Counted from the stretch's first letter, positions 17,978 to 26,249 are shown. The stretch: 44,627 nt of DNA from Clostridia bacterium (GCA_017412715.1 JAFPWU010000020.1:1-44627); one strand, 5' to 3'. The notes: a model not told the origin generated them from the letters alone. Program-made: numbers and translations.

Positions 17978-18047
17978 GCGAAGGCAGATAACAGTTTGCT
18001 GAGCAAGGATTGTTCAATTATCATTCTCAGTCAGGCACGCGGATGAA

Positions 18048-18080
18048 AAAGCAAGCAGATGTATTGAACTGCCTGCTTTT
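18048..18080 (+). terminator. terminator after the SH3 protein gene
   Basis: AAAGCAAGCAG (18048-18058) pairs with CTGCCTGCTTT (18069-18079) with one mismatch, followed by T. It lies 70 bases after the stop. Confidence 0.6.
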
Positions 18081-18137
18081 CGCATGTCCGGAACCGAGGG
18101 CGCTTTCAGCCCCGGCAGCATATATTTCTGCAAATGC

Positions 18138-18166
18138 TTGCCTTCTGCTCTGCACTGTGATATAAT
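18138..18166 (+). promoter_or_regulatory. sigma-A promoter for the FMN-binding-type protein
   Basis: TTGCCT (18138-18143), 17 bases and a perfect TATAAT (18161-18166), about 40 bases before the ribosome binding site AAAGGAG. Confidence 0.7.
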
Positions 18167-18214
18167 CCCGGCACTCCGGGGCGGAAAGCCCGGAAAAAGA
18201 AAGGAGCAAATAAA

Positions 18215-18730
18215 ATGAAAAAGCTGGTTTCTATTCTTCTGGCAGCTGTATTATGCCTCACCGCGGCTGCCTCCGTGGCCGAGGGGATCAAGATGGGACA
18301 TGTCCTGGCGGCGGCGCATGGCGCGCAGTGCTTCGCGGAAGTGACTGTGGCCATGGACGGCGATAAGATCGTCGGTGTCTACATCGATGAGTATCAGTAC
18401 ATGGATCCCACTCAGGAAGGCGTCGTGCCCGTGCCCAACAGCGAAGGCATGGCCAACAACGTGAAGGAAGGCGTTGTGCTGGCCAGCAAGAAGGAGAGCA
18501 ACTCCTACTACAGCGGCCTGATGGCGAAGGTTGCGGGATCTACGACGGAAATTGCCGCCAACTACGCGGCGATCGAAGCCTTCTGCACCGGCAAGACCGT
18601 GAGCGAGCTGAAGGCTGAAATGGAAGGCAAGGATGCCGCTGCGGCGGTGGACGCTGTTTCCGGCGCGACCCTGGCGGATACGGCCAACTATATCGCGGCT
18701 GTGATCGCGGCTGCTGAGTCTGTCCAGTAA
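18215..18730 (+). CDS. secreted FMN-binding (FMN_bind) type protein
   Basis: A 171-residue exported protein with signal peptide cleaved near AAASVA (about 22). The middle matches an FMN_bind fold (AEVTVAMDGDKIVGVYIDEY), and the C-terminal motif DAVSGAT (146-152) fits the DxxSGAT consensus where ApbE attaches FMN to the threonine. Such domains act in extracellular or membrane electron transfer. No membrane helix remains after cleavage, and no ApbE or Rnf gene is in the window. It is monocistronic, with its own promoter and terminator. Confidence 0.72.
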   Translation: MKKLVSILLAAVLCLTAAASVAEGIKMGHVLAAAHGAQCFAEVTVAMDGDKIVGVYIDEYQYMDPTQEGVVPVPNSEGMANNVKEGVVLASKKESNSYYSGLMAKVAGSTTEIAANYAAIEAFCTGKTVSELKAEMEGKDAAAAVDAVSGATLADTANYIAAVIAAAESVQ

Positions 18731-18747
18731 AAAAGCTGCACCCATTT

Positions 18748-18776
18748 CCTCCCCGCTGCTGGCGGGGAGGTTTTTT
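18748..18776 (+). terminator. rho-independent terminator after the FMN-binding-type gene
   Basis: A perfect 9-bp GC-rich stem, CCTCCCCGC against GCGGGGAGG, with a 5-base loop and a run of six T. Confidence 0.93.
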
Positions 18777-18822
18777 CGCGTCGAGGAAAGGTTCATGAAG
18801 GAGGCACAGTTGTTGGATTAAC

Positions 18823-18849
18823 AAAAGCCGGAAAGAGCTTCCGGCTTTT
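18823..18849 (-). terminator. terminator of the small minus-strand gene
   Basis: An 11-bp stem AAAAGCCGGAA/TTCCGGCTTTT with a 5-base loop. On the minus strand it sits just after the stop of the small gene and ends in TTTT. It can also back up termination from the plus side. Confidence 0.85.
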
Positions 18850-18851
18850 AG

Positions 18852-19092
18852 TCATTTGAACAAATATGCATACCGCCGCCGCTGTTCCATCACGATATCC
18901 TGAACCCGCTGACGGGTTTCCTGCGGATAAATAACCGTCCGGTCAATTTTGCATCCCGTGAACACCTGACCGTTGTACAGAATTTCCTCAGGATCATAAT
19001 CAAGATATTCATCCTGTGTAACCCCCAGGAGCTCCCTCAGATCCCGCACATCGTCCCCGTGCAGCGTTTTCCTGTGTGATATATTCAGACAC
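18852..19092 (-). pseudogene. small hypothetical protein gene with a one-base frameshift
   Basis: The intact C-terminal frame (18852-19049, GTG start, 65 residues ending QRRRYAYLFK) has no ribosome binding site. A better start, GTG at 19092, has GGGAGGAGGTG with an 8-base spacer, but its frame (MSEYITQEN...) stops after 27 codons. Removing one A from the AAAA run at 19067-19070 joins them as MSEYITQETLHGDDVRDL..., one continuous product of about 79 residues. So this is a decayed gene, a sequencing error or a slippage site. The family is not recognised; the product is acidic and cytosolic. Confidence 0.6.
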
Positions 19093-19137
19093 CGGAATCA
19101 CCTCCTCCCGATTATTATGTCACATTTGTTGCGGTTT

Positions 19138-19153
19138 ATTAATAGTTATTAAT
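19138..19153. promoter_or_regulatory. AT-rich palindrome upstream of the small minus gene
   Basis: ATTAATA-GT-TATTAAT, a perfect 7-bp inverted repeat with a 2-base centre, next to the expected promoter region of the minus-strand gene. It may be an operator or simply AT-rich promoter DNA. Confidence 0.35.
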
Positions 19154-19281
19154 CACATATTTTTCGACTTTCGGACAAGGGACGAGTCTTTTGTATATCC
19201 ATAGCCCCTTCTTTTTCCGAGCCGCCACGGATGTTCTTTTTTGGGGAAGAGCCCTGGGGATGGCATTTAATCGTCGGATCG

Positions 19282-19290
19282 TGGTATAAT
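19282..19290 (+). promoter_or_regulatory. extended -10 promoter for the GNAT-HD gene
   Basis: TGG TATAAT (TATAAT at 19285-19290) gives an extended -10 element. No good -35 is seen 17 bases upstream. The start codon is 65 bases downstream. Confidence 0.45.
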
Positions 19291-19354
19291 TCCGCCAGAG
19301 AGCTTCAGAGAAAAGGAACCCGCAGAAAAGACGGGAGAAAGGGAGAAGACGGGC

Positions 19355-20488
19355 ATGAGCGGAAACGGAAGGGGAGCAGGATTTCAGCCGGCAGCTGGGG
19401 AAGCGCTTCCTCAGGAGCCCGAGGATCTTTTCCTTTTCCGGAGGATCCGGGAGGAAGAGACGGAGCAGGCTGCGGAGATTGAGACGATCTGCTTTCCGCC
19501 GAACGAGGCCTGCAAAAGGGAGCATATGATTTCCCGGATTGCCGCGGCCCGGGATTTCTTCTGGGTCGCGGAGGACAGGCATAAGGGGAAAATCGCGGGC
19601 TTCATCAATGGGATCGCCACGAATGAAGCGGCATTCCGGGATGAGTTTTTCACAGACGCGTCCATTCACGATCCCGCGGGAAAAAACATCATGATCCTTG
19701 GGCTGGATGTATTGCCGGCGTACCGGGGGAAAGGGCTGGCGCGGGAACTGGTGCGCCGCTATCGGGACCGGTTCCTGGACCGAAGGCTGGTGCTGACCTG
19801 CCTGGAGCGCCTGGTGCCCATGTATGAGAAATTCGGATTCCGGAACCTGGGCCTGTCCGCCTCCCTCTGGGGCGGGGAGCACTGGCACGAAATGGACATG
19901 AATACACCCGGGATTCTGAAGGCGGCGGAGGAGTATATCCGGCAGCTCTTCGCGGGTAACGCGGACGGCCACGGCTGGGATCATTCCATGCGGGTATACC
20001 GGAACGCGATGGTGATCGCGGAATCCGAGCCGGCCGCGGATCGGATGATCGTCGCGCTGGCCGCGCTCCTTCATGACGCGGATGATTACAAGCTGTTTGA
20101 GACGGAAAATAACGCAAACGCCCGCAGCCTGCTTGCAGGGCTGGGGATTGACCCTGTGGCCCGGGACCGCATCCTGGCGGCCGTCAATGCCGTCTCCTTC
20201 AGCAAAAACAGGGGCGCCAGACCGGATACCCTTGAAGGGATGATCGTACAGGACGCGGATCGGCTGGATGCGATCGGCGCCATTGGGGTCGCGAGAACCT
20301 TCGCCTTCGGCGGCGGACACGGCAGATCGCTGGAAGATTCCGTGGACCATTTTTACGAGAAACTGCTCCTGCTGAAGGACCTGATGAACACCCGGAAGGG
20401 CAAGGAAATGGCTGAAAGTCGCCATGCCTTCCTGGAGACCTTCCTGTGCGAATGGAACGCTGAGATGAATGGGCTTACCGGGAAATGA
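19355..20488 (+). CDS. fusion of GNAT acetyltransferase and HD-domain phosphohydrolase
   Basis: A 377-residue two-domain protein. Residues about 25-185 form a GNAT N-acetyltransferase, with the acetyl-CoA loop in GLDVLPAYRGKGLARELV (RGKGLA at 124-129) and a late MYEKFGFRNLG strand. Residues about 195-345 form an HD-type hydrolase, with metal ligands in GHGWDHSMRVYRN (His210), LLHDADD (His240-Asp241) and QDADRLDAIGAIGVART (Asp300). Both halves look intact. An acyl transfer step may be coupled to hydrolysis of a phosphate or nucleotide, but the substrate is unknown. No operon partners. Confidence 0.85.
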   Translation: MSGNGRGAGFQPAAGEALPQEPEDLFLFRRIREEETEQAAEIETICFPPNEACKREHMISRIAAARDFFWVAEDRHKGKIAGFINGIATNEAAFRDEFFTDASIHDPAGKNIMILGLDVLPAYRGKGLARELVRRYRDRFLDRRLVLTCLERLVPMYEKFGFRNLGLSASLWGGEHWHEMDMNTPGILKAAEEYIRQLFAGNADGHGWDHSMRVYRNAMVIAESEPAADRMIVALAALLHDADDYKLFETENNANARSLLAGLGIDPVARDRILAAVNAVSFSKNRGARPDTLEGMIVQDADRLDAIGAIGVARTFAFGGGHGRSLEDSVDHFYEKLLLLKDLMNTRKGKEMAESRHAFLETFLCEWNAEMNGLTGK

Positions 20489-20642
20489 ACAGGGTAAATG
20501 CATAAAATGCAAGCTGCAACCTAGGAACAATACTGAACACAGGAAACAGTTGGAATAACTGCAAAGGTACCTGGATGATGAGTTCAGGGCGGACGGAGTT
20601 TATGCTAGAACACGTATGAAGATTGAATAGGAAAAGCAGTTG

Positions 20643-20682
20643 GCAAACTACTGAAGTAGCAAAGCGTTTACCTGTAGTTTGC
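20643..20682 (-). terminator. inverted repeat at the 3' end of the DUF6528-like gene
   Basis: GCAAACTAC (20643-20651) and GTAGTTTGC (20674-20682) pair over 9 bp around the stop codon of the minus-strand gene. No T run follows, so it may mark the transcript end or protect it. Confidence 0.35.
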
Positions 20683-21660
20683 GTTCCAGATTCTGGCACG
20701 GTAGACGGCTGTGTGCAGAGGCACCTCGATATATTTGTCGGTATCGGAATCATAGAGATGGAGGGCGGCGGAGTCCCATATCTGCCAGGTCCCATCAGCG
20801 ATGGTCTGAACGCTGATGCTGCCCGCACTGGAACAGCTTTTCGTGTTTGCTTGGAGCATTTGATGGCTTCCGGGATAATCCATGTCCCACTTTCCAAGGA
20901 CTTTGTCGTAAATGAAAGGCGCGGAAGAGATCACCCAGAGCGTATCGGGATTCCCGTAGGAAGCAAATACATCGTGTCCGTTGGCGATGGGCAGCCTGAC
21001 GCGCAGCTCCCTGCGCTCCGTCAGGCCGGGGGCGGAGGGAGAACCTGAGAATTCATAAGCTGTCAGAGTGCTTTTTCCTACGGCCCAGAGCACTTGCATA
21101 TCAGGATCCCACAGGAGCCCGTGAGCGTCGATAAAATCATACTGGACATAGCCCTGATTGCTGTTTTCAGGATAAATACGAATGAAGTTTCCCGTACTCG
21201 CTGCGATTACAACACAGCCGTTGGGCAGCAATTCAATAGCGTGGGGATTATCGTGCGGATCAAGCGTATCCTGCCACACGCATTCGCCGGTGGGGTACTG
21301 TGCTATCGCGCAAAAGCCGCCGGAAGCGCAGGTGAGCAGAACCTCTTTGCCATGCTGCGGATGTCTGCGAAGACGAGCATCGGAAGGGAATGTATATCGG
21401 TCTGTATCGCAGAAACCCTGCTCCTCCGATGGCGACCAATGCCAGGCAACCGTATATTCGTATGCCTGAAGATCCATGGAAATGACCGTGATCTGCCGGT
21501 TTTGCTGATCGGTCAGGCCGATCAGAAGCTCGCCTTTTTCCGCGGCACCTTTATGCATAGACAGTCCTCCCTCCGCGAGACAGAGCAGGAAACAGGAGAT
21601 CAGAAAAATGAATTTTATCTTCAACCTTTTCACTCTCTTGCATATTAACGCTCTTTGCAT
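20668..21660 (-). CDS. exported beta-propeller-like protein (DUF6528-like)
   Basis: A 330-residue product with an export signal (IKFIFLISCFLLCLAEGG). The rest reads as repeated beta-blade segments: ELLIGLTDQQNRQITVISMD, EVLLTCASGGFCAIAQYPTG, HAIELLPNGCVVIAASTGNFIRIY, HGLLWDPDMQVLWAVG and GTWQIWDSAALHLYD. This matches propeller proteins classed as DUF6528, probably carbohydrate- or surface-linked. The frame overlaps the LacI gene end by 16 bases. The true start may instead be TTG 21624, which has GAGAG 8 bases upstream. It belongs to the minus arm of the sugar locus. Confidence 0.7.
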   Translation of the reverse strand: MQRALICKRVKRLKIKFIFLISCFLLCLAEGGLSMHKGAAEKGELLIGLTDQQNRQITVISMDLQAYEYTVAWHWSPSEEQGFCDTDRYTFPSDARLRRHPQHGKEVLLTCASGGFCAIAQYPTGECVWQDTLDPHDNPHAIELLPNGCVVIAASTGNFIRIYPENSNQGYVQYDFIDAHGLLWDPDMQVLWAVGKSTLTAYEFSGSPSAPGLTERRELRVRLPIANGHDVFASYGNPDTLWVISSAPFIYDKVLGKWDMDYPGSHQMLQANTKSCSSAGSISVQTIADGTWQIWDSAALHLYDSDTDKYIEVPLHTAVYRARIWNANYR

Positions 21661-22649
21661 GTGCTGCTGCTTTCACGGATAATCAGTTTGGGAATGATCG
21701 CAGCTGCCTGCTTGAAGGTTGAATTGCCATCATTGATTCGGCTCAGCAGAATCGCGACGGCGACCTTGCTTTCGGCGGCGGCGTCGTAACTGACGGTCGT
21801 TATGGAATGAGGCAGGTACTTAGAGAAGTTGGCATCGTCAAAGCTGACGAGGGACAGGTGCTCCGGGGCGGAAAGACCATGCTCAGAGAGGGCACGCAGC
21901 GCGCCCAAAGCAATGGTATCATAGCCGGCGACCACTGCCGAAGGCAGTTCATTTGCCTCCAGAAGGCGGCTCATGCATTCGTAGCCGCATTCCTCGTTGC
22001 GCTTTTCGGACAGGTAGATATTTTCCGGTCGCAGGGGGATCCCCTTGCTTTCCAGCCTTTTCTGGAGATATTCCAGCCGTTTTCCCACCAGATTATCTCC
22101 GATAAAGGCAAAGGATTGATGATCCAGGGAGAGCAGATAATCCGTGATCAGCTGGATTGCATAATTCTCGTCAACGGAGACTGTATCAAAATCCCGGGAA
22201 GTACAGTTAAGGCCGATAATCACCAGAGGCATATCGTTTACTCCGGACAGGGCATGTATGGACGGGGAAACATCGCTTTCTTCCGTAATGAAGATGACGC
22301 CGCTTACGTTCAGCGAAATTAATTCTGCAATACATTCCTTTTCAATGTCGGTAGAGAAATTGCTCAGCATAACAACGGTTTTGTATCCCTTGTGATGCAG
22401 GAGTTCTGTCAGTTCCGTTACAAGGGAGGCATAGTAAAAGCTGGTGATTTCTGGACAAATGACCCCTACGATCTGCTTCTGCACAGCTTTTTTCTTTGCT
22501 CGGTTCGGCTTGGCGTAACCGATTTGACGGGCTTCGGAGATGACCTTATCCCGGGTGGATGCACTGATATCGCTGGAGCCGTTTAATGCTTTTGAAACGG
22601 TTGTTTTATTGAGCCCGAGGCGTTTTGCGATGTCATTGAGCGTAGCCAT
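21645..22649 (-). CDS. LacI-family transcriptional regulator
   Basis: A 334-residue LacI/GalR regulator. The N-terminal helix-turn-helix (TLNDIAKRLGLNKTTVSKALNGSSDIS) and hinge helix are followed by a periplasmic-binding-like effector domain (VGVICPEITSFYYASLVTEL, AVVAGYDTIALGALRALSEHG, LSLVSFDDANFSKYLPHSITTV). The ATG at 22649 is used because GAGAGGA lies 7 bases upstream. It sits between the PF04734-type gene and the propeller gene and most likely represses the divergent sugar locus through the TTTCGAAA palindromes at 24157-24386. The effector is likely the imported sugar or its phosphate. Confidence 0.94.
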   Translation of the reverse strand: MATLNDIAKRLGLNKTTVSKALNGSSDISASTRDKVISEARQIGYAKPNRAKKKAVQKQIVGVICPEITSFYYASLVTELTELLHHKGYKTVVMLSNFSTDIEKECIAELISLNVSGVIFITEESDVSPSIHALSGVNDMPLVIIGLNCTSRDFDTVSVDENYAIQLITDYLLSLDHQSFAFIGDNLVGKRLEYLQKRLESKGIPLRPENIYLSEKRNEECGYECMSRLLEANELPSAVVAGYDTIALGALRALSEHGLSAPEHLSLVSFDDANFSKYLPHSITTVSYDAAAESKVAVAILLSRINDGNSTFKQAAAIIPKLIIRESSSTCKER

Positions 22650-22686
22650 ATACGTATCCTCTCTTCTTCGGAAATGGGGAAGGGTG

Positions 22687-24156
22687 TTATTGCACCCAGA
22701 GACTGTCCATAAGGGCAAGCATTTTTTCTACAAGGATTTCTCCACTTTCGGGGCCACAGGTGGTAGATGCCGGCGCGCTGGAATAAGATCCGCCGAGTAT
22801 TGCCTGAACGGTGGGAAGATAATCCAGATAGTCATCGGTCATTTGCAGGACGACTGGCTGCTCGGCTTTCGCCCGTGCTTTGATCCTGAATGCGTAGTCT
22901 ATAAACAGCTCGAATGGACAGCTTGCAATGACCATATCATTGATTCGCCACGCATGTATTGGAGCGTCCACATATTTCGAGCGATTTTGCTGAACATATC
23001 GGCTGTAAATCCCCATCGGCTCAAAAATACGCACGAGATCTTCCCCGCGCAGCGGGTGATCAGCGGAAAAAGAGGCTTTTTCGGCTTTGAGTGTGGCGAC
23101 AGCCTGCAGGTATTCTTCTTCGGAAACCAAACGAATGGGAAGACGGACCGTGGCTGTGCGGTGACAGAAGACAGGAGAGGCGTGGATCCAGAGCCGCGCC
23201 TTTTTGTATCCGCGGTAAACAGAATCAGAGATCCGGGCAGCTATATCATGGCAAAGGTCGGCCATGTCGAAATTGCGCAGCACCTCACCGGACTGGGCGC
23301 TCCATGCTTGCAGTTCCTGTACATTGCTTTTGCTGATCTTTACCAGGTCCACGGGACTCTGATCGCCGGAAGCACCGCAGAGGGAGAGAACAGGGATGGC
23401 ACCGAGACGCTCGCGGATAGCATCTCTCGTGTAATACCAGTAATCCGCGGTGAGGAAGGAATGAAGTTCGAATACCTGGGAGGGACAAGGCACACATACG
23501 GCCACGCCGGTTATTGCACCTGCGGGATCAAAGGTGAAGATCATATCGACGCTGTGATCGCTGGCACCCTCAAAACCAAGAAAATTCTCCTGAGAACAGA
23601 CGCCATACATATGGGTTTTTATTTTTCCTTCTGATTCTTTGAAAAGAGGACGCCGATTGAAGGCGACAGCGGCATAATCGGAAGCGACAGCGATTTTTCC
23701 GGGCTTTCGGCTTTGCAAGGCTTCTCGGATCGCCTGTGATACGCGTTCTATCAGGAATGCGTTCAGGGCTTCGCCCTCAAGCAGGCCTTCAGGCTTTTCG
23801 GGTAGGGCAAGCAGATCCTCCCCGAAGAAGTCCAGCGCATCCTGAGAAAACAGAAAGGGTTTATCCTGAATGGAGTTATGTGTGTGCGTCGCAGAAAAAG
23901 AGATGCAGGCAGGGTCAAAATGCTCCAAATCTCTAAGTGAATTGCGAATCCTGTCAGTGATCCTGCGCGGAGGAACACACATGATATCCAGGGAAACCAG
24001 AACCGCCTGGAAGGAACCGTTATCCAGAGCCAGGGCAGTCGCGTACAGCGGGTCGTGAACGTATTTCGATATCCGGGGATAAATCTGGCCGCCATTATAA
24101 ACTGGCCTATTAGGCGTAATACTGACCTGGGACCAACCGATATGAAGATGATCCAT
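22687..24156 (-). CDS. neutral/alkaline ceramidase-like (PF04734-type) protein
   Basis: A 489-residue protein with the N-terminal domain typical of neutral/alkaline non-lysosomal ceramidases: HIGWSQVSITPNRPV at the start, VLVSLDIMCVP, the zinc-type histidine motif SATHTHNS (about 88), and GASGDQSPVD. It has no signal peptide, so it should act inside the cell, unlike secreted ceramidases. Clostridial members of this family occur in carbohydrate clusters and are generally annotated without proven substrate. Here it may hydrolyse an amide or ester on the imported compound. First gene of the minus arm, with its own promoter and operator. Confidence 0.8.
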   Translation of the reverse strand: MDHLHIGWSQVSITPNRPVYNGGQIYPRISKYVHDPLYATALALDNGSFQAVLVSLDIMCVPPRRITDRIRNSLRDLEHFDPACISFSATHTHNSIQDKPFLFSQDALDFFGEDLLALPEKPEGLLEGEALNAFLIERVSQAIREALQSRKPGKIAVASDYAAVAFNRRPLFKESEGKIKTHMYGVCSQENFLGFEGASDHSVDMIFTFDPAGAITGVAVCVPCPSQVFELHSFLTADYWYYTRDAIRERLGAIPVLSLCGASGDQSPVDLVKISKSNVQELQAWSAQSGEVLRNFDMADLCHDIAARISDSVYRGYKKARLWIHASPVFCHRTATVRLPIRLVSEEEYLQAVATLKAEKASFSADHPLRGEDLVRIFEPMGIYSRYVQQNRSKYVDAPIHAWRINDMVIASCPFELFIDYAFRIKARAKAEQPVVLQMTDDYLDYLPTVQAILGGSYSSAPASTTCGPESGEILVEKMLALMDSLWVQ

Positions 24157-24186
24157 GTTTCATTCCTCCGAAACTTGATTGGATAT

Positions 24187-24214
24187 ATTATAACAAACCA
24201 GAGGGAAAAGTCAA
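24187..24214 (-). promoter_or_regulatory. sigma-A promoter for the minus arm of the sugar locus
   Basis: On the minus strand TTGACT (24209-24214), a 16-base spacer and TATAAT (24187-24192). The start site would fall near the CGAAACT half-site at 24169-24175. Confidence 0.65.
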
Positions 24215-24228
24215 TACAAATAACATTA

Positions 24229-24240
24229 AGTTTCGAAACT
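24229..24240. promoter_or_regulatory. LacI operator candidate O1 (perfect palindrome)
   Basis: AGTTTCGAAACT is a perfect 12-bp palindrome with a central CG, the symmetry expected for LacI/GalR sites. It lies just upstream of the minus-arm -35. Confidence 0.7.
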
Positions 24241-24299
24241 GTTTTATGCATAAATTTACAATTCATTGCTATTTTGACAAAATTTCAACCATAATACTA

Positions 24300-24328
24300 T
24301 TGACACGACTCAAAATGGTGACTATAAT
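24300..24328 (+). promoter_or_regulatory. consensus sigma-A promoter for the transporter operon
   Basis: A perfect TTGACA (24300-24305), 17 bases and a perfect TATAAT (24323-24328). A promoter this strong needs repression, which fits the operator-like site 33 bases downstream. Confidence 0.88.
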
Positions 24329-24358
24329 AAGCGTGAAAGTTGCGAGAATGAACAAGAT

Positions 24359-24370
24359 AATTTCGAAACT
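24359..24370. promoter_or_regulatory. LacI operator candidate O2
   Basis: AATTTCGAAACT shares the core TTTCGAAACT with O1. It lies between the plus promoter and the first permease start, where a bound repressor would block elongation. A half-site CGAAACT also occurs at 24169-24175. Confidence 0.65.
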
Positions 24371-24389
24371 TTAGAAGGAATGAAGCGTG

Positions 24390-25325
24390 ATGAAAAATAA
24401 CAGGCGGGGGATGCTGAACGGGAAGAAGCTGAAGCGCACGATAACTCGTGAATGGCAGCTGTATTTGCTGGCGCTTCCCGCAGTGATCTATCTTTTTCTG
24501 TTTCATTATGTGCCCATGTATGGTGTGCAGATCGCGTTTAAGGATTTTGTCGCCATCAAGGGGATCGAGGGAAGCCCATGGGTGGGATTCAAGCATTTTG
24601 AGCGTTTCTTTTCCACCTACATGTTTGAAAGAGCTTTTTCCAATACGCTGATTCTTAGCTTCATGGGTTTGCTGATTGGTTTTCCGGTTCCCATTATATT
24701 GGCGCTGCTGCTGAATCAGTTACCGGGAAAGAAGTTCAAAAAAACAGTCCAGACAGTTACATATGCTCCACACTTTATCTCGCTTGTCGTGATTGTAGGT
24801 ATGATGACACTGCTGTTTTCTCCCAATACAGGGATCGTGAACAAAGCGCTTGTCCAGCTGGGGGGCCAGAAGACCAATTTCATGGGAGAGGCAAAATATT
24901 TTCGATGGATGTATGTTCTCTCAGGCGTGTGGCAATCAGCAGGATGGGGATCCATTATCTATCTGGCGGCGCTCAGTTCCGTCGATATGGGATTGTATGA
25001 GGCCGCCCGTATGGACGGCTGCAGCAGGTTCGGTTTGGTGCTTCATATCGACATTCCTTCGATCATTCCCACCTGCGTGATTATGTTTATTATGGAGATG
25101 GGCAGGCTGATGAGCCTGGGGTATCAGAAAGCGTACCTGATGCAGAACGACCTGAACCTGTCCGTCTCCGAGATCATCGATACATATACCTACAAGGTGG
25201 GACTGATTAACAATAAATTCAGCTATTCATCGGCGATTGGGCTGTTTACTTCGGTGGTGAATATCATTCTTCTGGTCGGTGCGAACACATTGAGCAGGAA
25301 GGTTACGGAAGAGAGCCTGTGGTAA
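24390..25325 (+). CDS. carbohydrate ABC transporter permease, LplB type
   Basis: A 311-residue inner-membrane permease with six helices and the ABC-contact EAA loop, here YEAARMDGCSRFGLVLHIDIP (about 210-230). It resembles LplB/YtcO permeases for oligosaccharides or complex glycosides. The ATG at 24390 is preferred over the adjacent GTG because AAGGAA is 9 bases upstream. It is followed after 15 bases by the partner permease. No ATPase gene is in the locus; such systems normally borrow a shared MsmX-type ATPase. Confidence 0.93.
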   Translation: MKNNRRGMLNGKKLKRTITREWQLYLLALPAVIYLFLFHYVPMYGVQIAFKDFVAIKGIEGSPWVGFKHFERFFSTYMFERAFSNTLILSFMGLLIGFPVPIILALLLNQLPGKKFKKTVQTVTYAPHFISLVVIVGMMTLLFSPNTGIVNKALVQLGGQKTNFMGEAKYFRWMYVLSGVWQSAGWGSIIYLAALSSVDMGLYEAARMDGCSRFGLVLHIDIPSIIPTCVIMFIMEMGRLMSLGYQKAYLMQNDLNLSVSEIIDTYTYKVGLINNKFSYSSAIGLFTSVVNIILLVGANTLSRKVTEESLW

Positions 25326-25340
25326 AAGGGGATGAGGGAT

Positions 25341-26249
25341 ATGAAACACGCGGTTCTGAACAGGAGAAAAATCCGAAGGACAAGCGGCGATATCCTTTTT
25401 GATACCGTCAACTATATTATTCTGGCTCTGGTCATGCTGATTGTGCTCTATCCATTGTATTTTGTTGCCATTGCATCATTTTCTGAACCCAATATGGTTA
25501 ATACAGGGCAGGTGGTTCTGCTTCCCAAGAGTCCCTCGCTGGATGGATATAGGAGAATTTTCAACAACGCGAAAATATGGAACGGGTATTACAACACCAT
25601 TCTTTATACGGTAGCTGGAACGGCGCTCAACATATCCCTGACGATGACGGTAGCCTACACGCTGACGGTGCATCGCTTTTCCATTAAGAAGATTCTTCTG
25701 GTCTATCTGATGATACCTGTTTATTTCAGCGGAGGGCTGATCCCGACATTCCTGCAGGTAAAGGCGCTAGGCCTGGAGAACACCCGTCTGGCATTGATCA
25801 TACTGAACGGCCTGAACGTGATGAATGCGATTATTGCCAGATCGTTTATCCGAAGCTCTGTGCCTCAGGAACTGAGCGAGGCGGCGGAAATAGACGGATG
25901 CTCCCATTTCGGGATCTTTTTCCGGATTGTGCTGCCGCTGACGAAAGCGGGAATCGCAGTGCTGGTACTCTACTATGCGGTGGCGCACTGGAACGAATAC
26001 ATGCTGGCGCTGATCTATCTACGCAACCCCAAACTGTATTCGCTGCAGATTATTCTCCGGGAGATTCTGCTCCAGAACCAGGCACAGGATTTTATGGACG
26101 ATATCGTGTCCGCAACGGAAAAACAACGTGCGGCGGAACTGATCAAGTACGGGGTGGTGATCGTGTCCTCGCTGCCGATGCTGATTCTGTATCCGTTTTT
26201 GCAGAAATATTTTGTAAAAGGAACCCTGATAGGATCAATTAAGGGATGA
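25341..26249 (+). CDS. carbohydrate ABC transporter permease, LplC/YtcP type
   Basis: A 302-residue permease with six membrane helices and the EAA motif SEAAEIDGCSHFGIFFRIVLPLTK (about 175-200). The conserved C-terminus KYFVKGTLIGSIKG is typical of the YtcP/LplC group. ATG 25341 is chosen over 25332 because AGGGG is then correctly spaced. It forms the translocation pore with the upstream permease. Confidence 0.93.
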   Translation: MKHAVLNRRKIRRTSGDILFDTVNYIILALVMLIVLYPLYFVAIASFSEPNMVNTGQVVLLPKSPSLDGYRRIFNNAKIWNGYYNTILYTVAGTALNISLTMTVAYTLTVHRFSIKKILLVYLMIPVYFSGGLIPTFLQVKALGLENTRLALIILNGLNVMNAIIARSFIRSSVPQELSEAAEIDGCSHFGIFFRIVLPLTKAGIAVLVLYYAVAHWNEYMLALIYLRNPKLYSLQIILREILLQNQAQDFMDDIVSATEKQRAAELIKYGVVIVSSLPMLILYPFLQKYFVKGTLIGSIKG

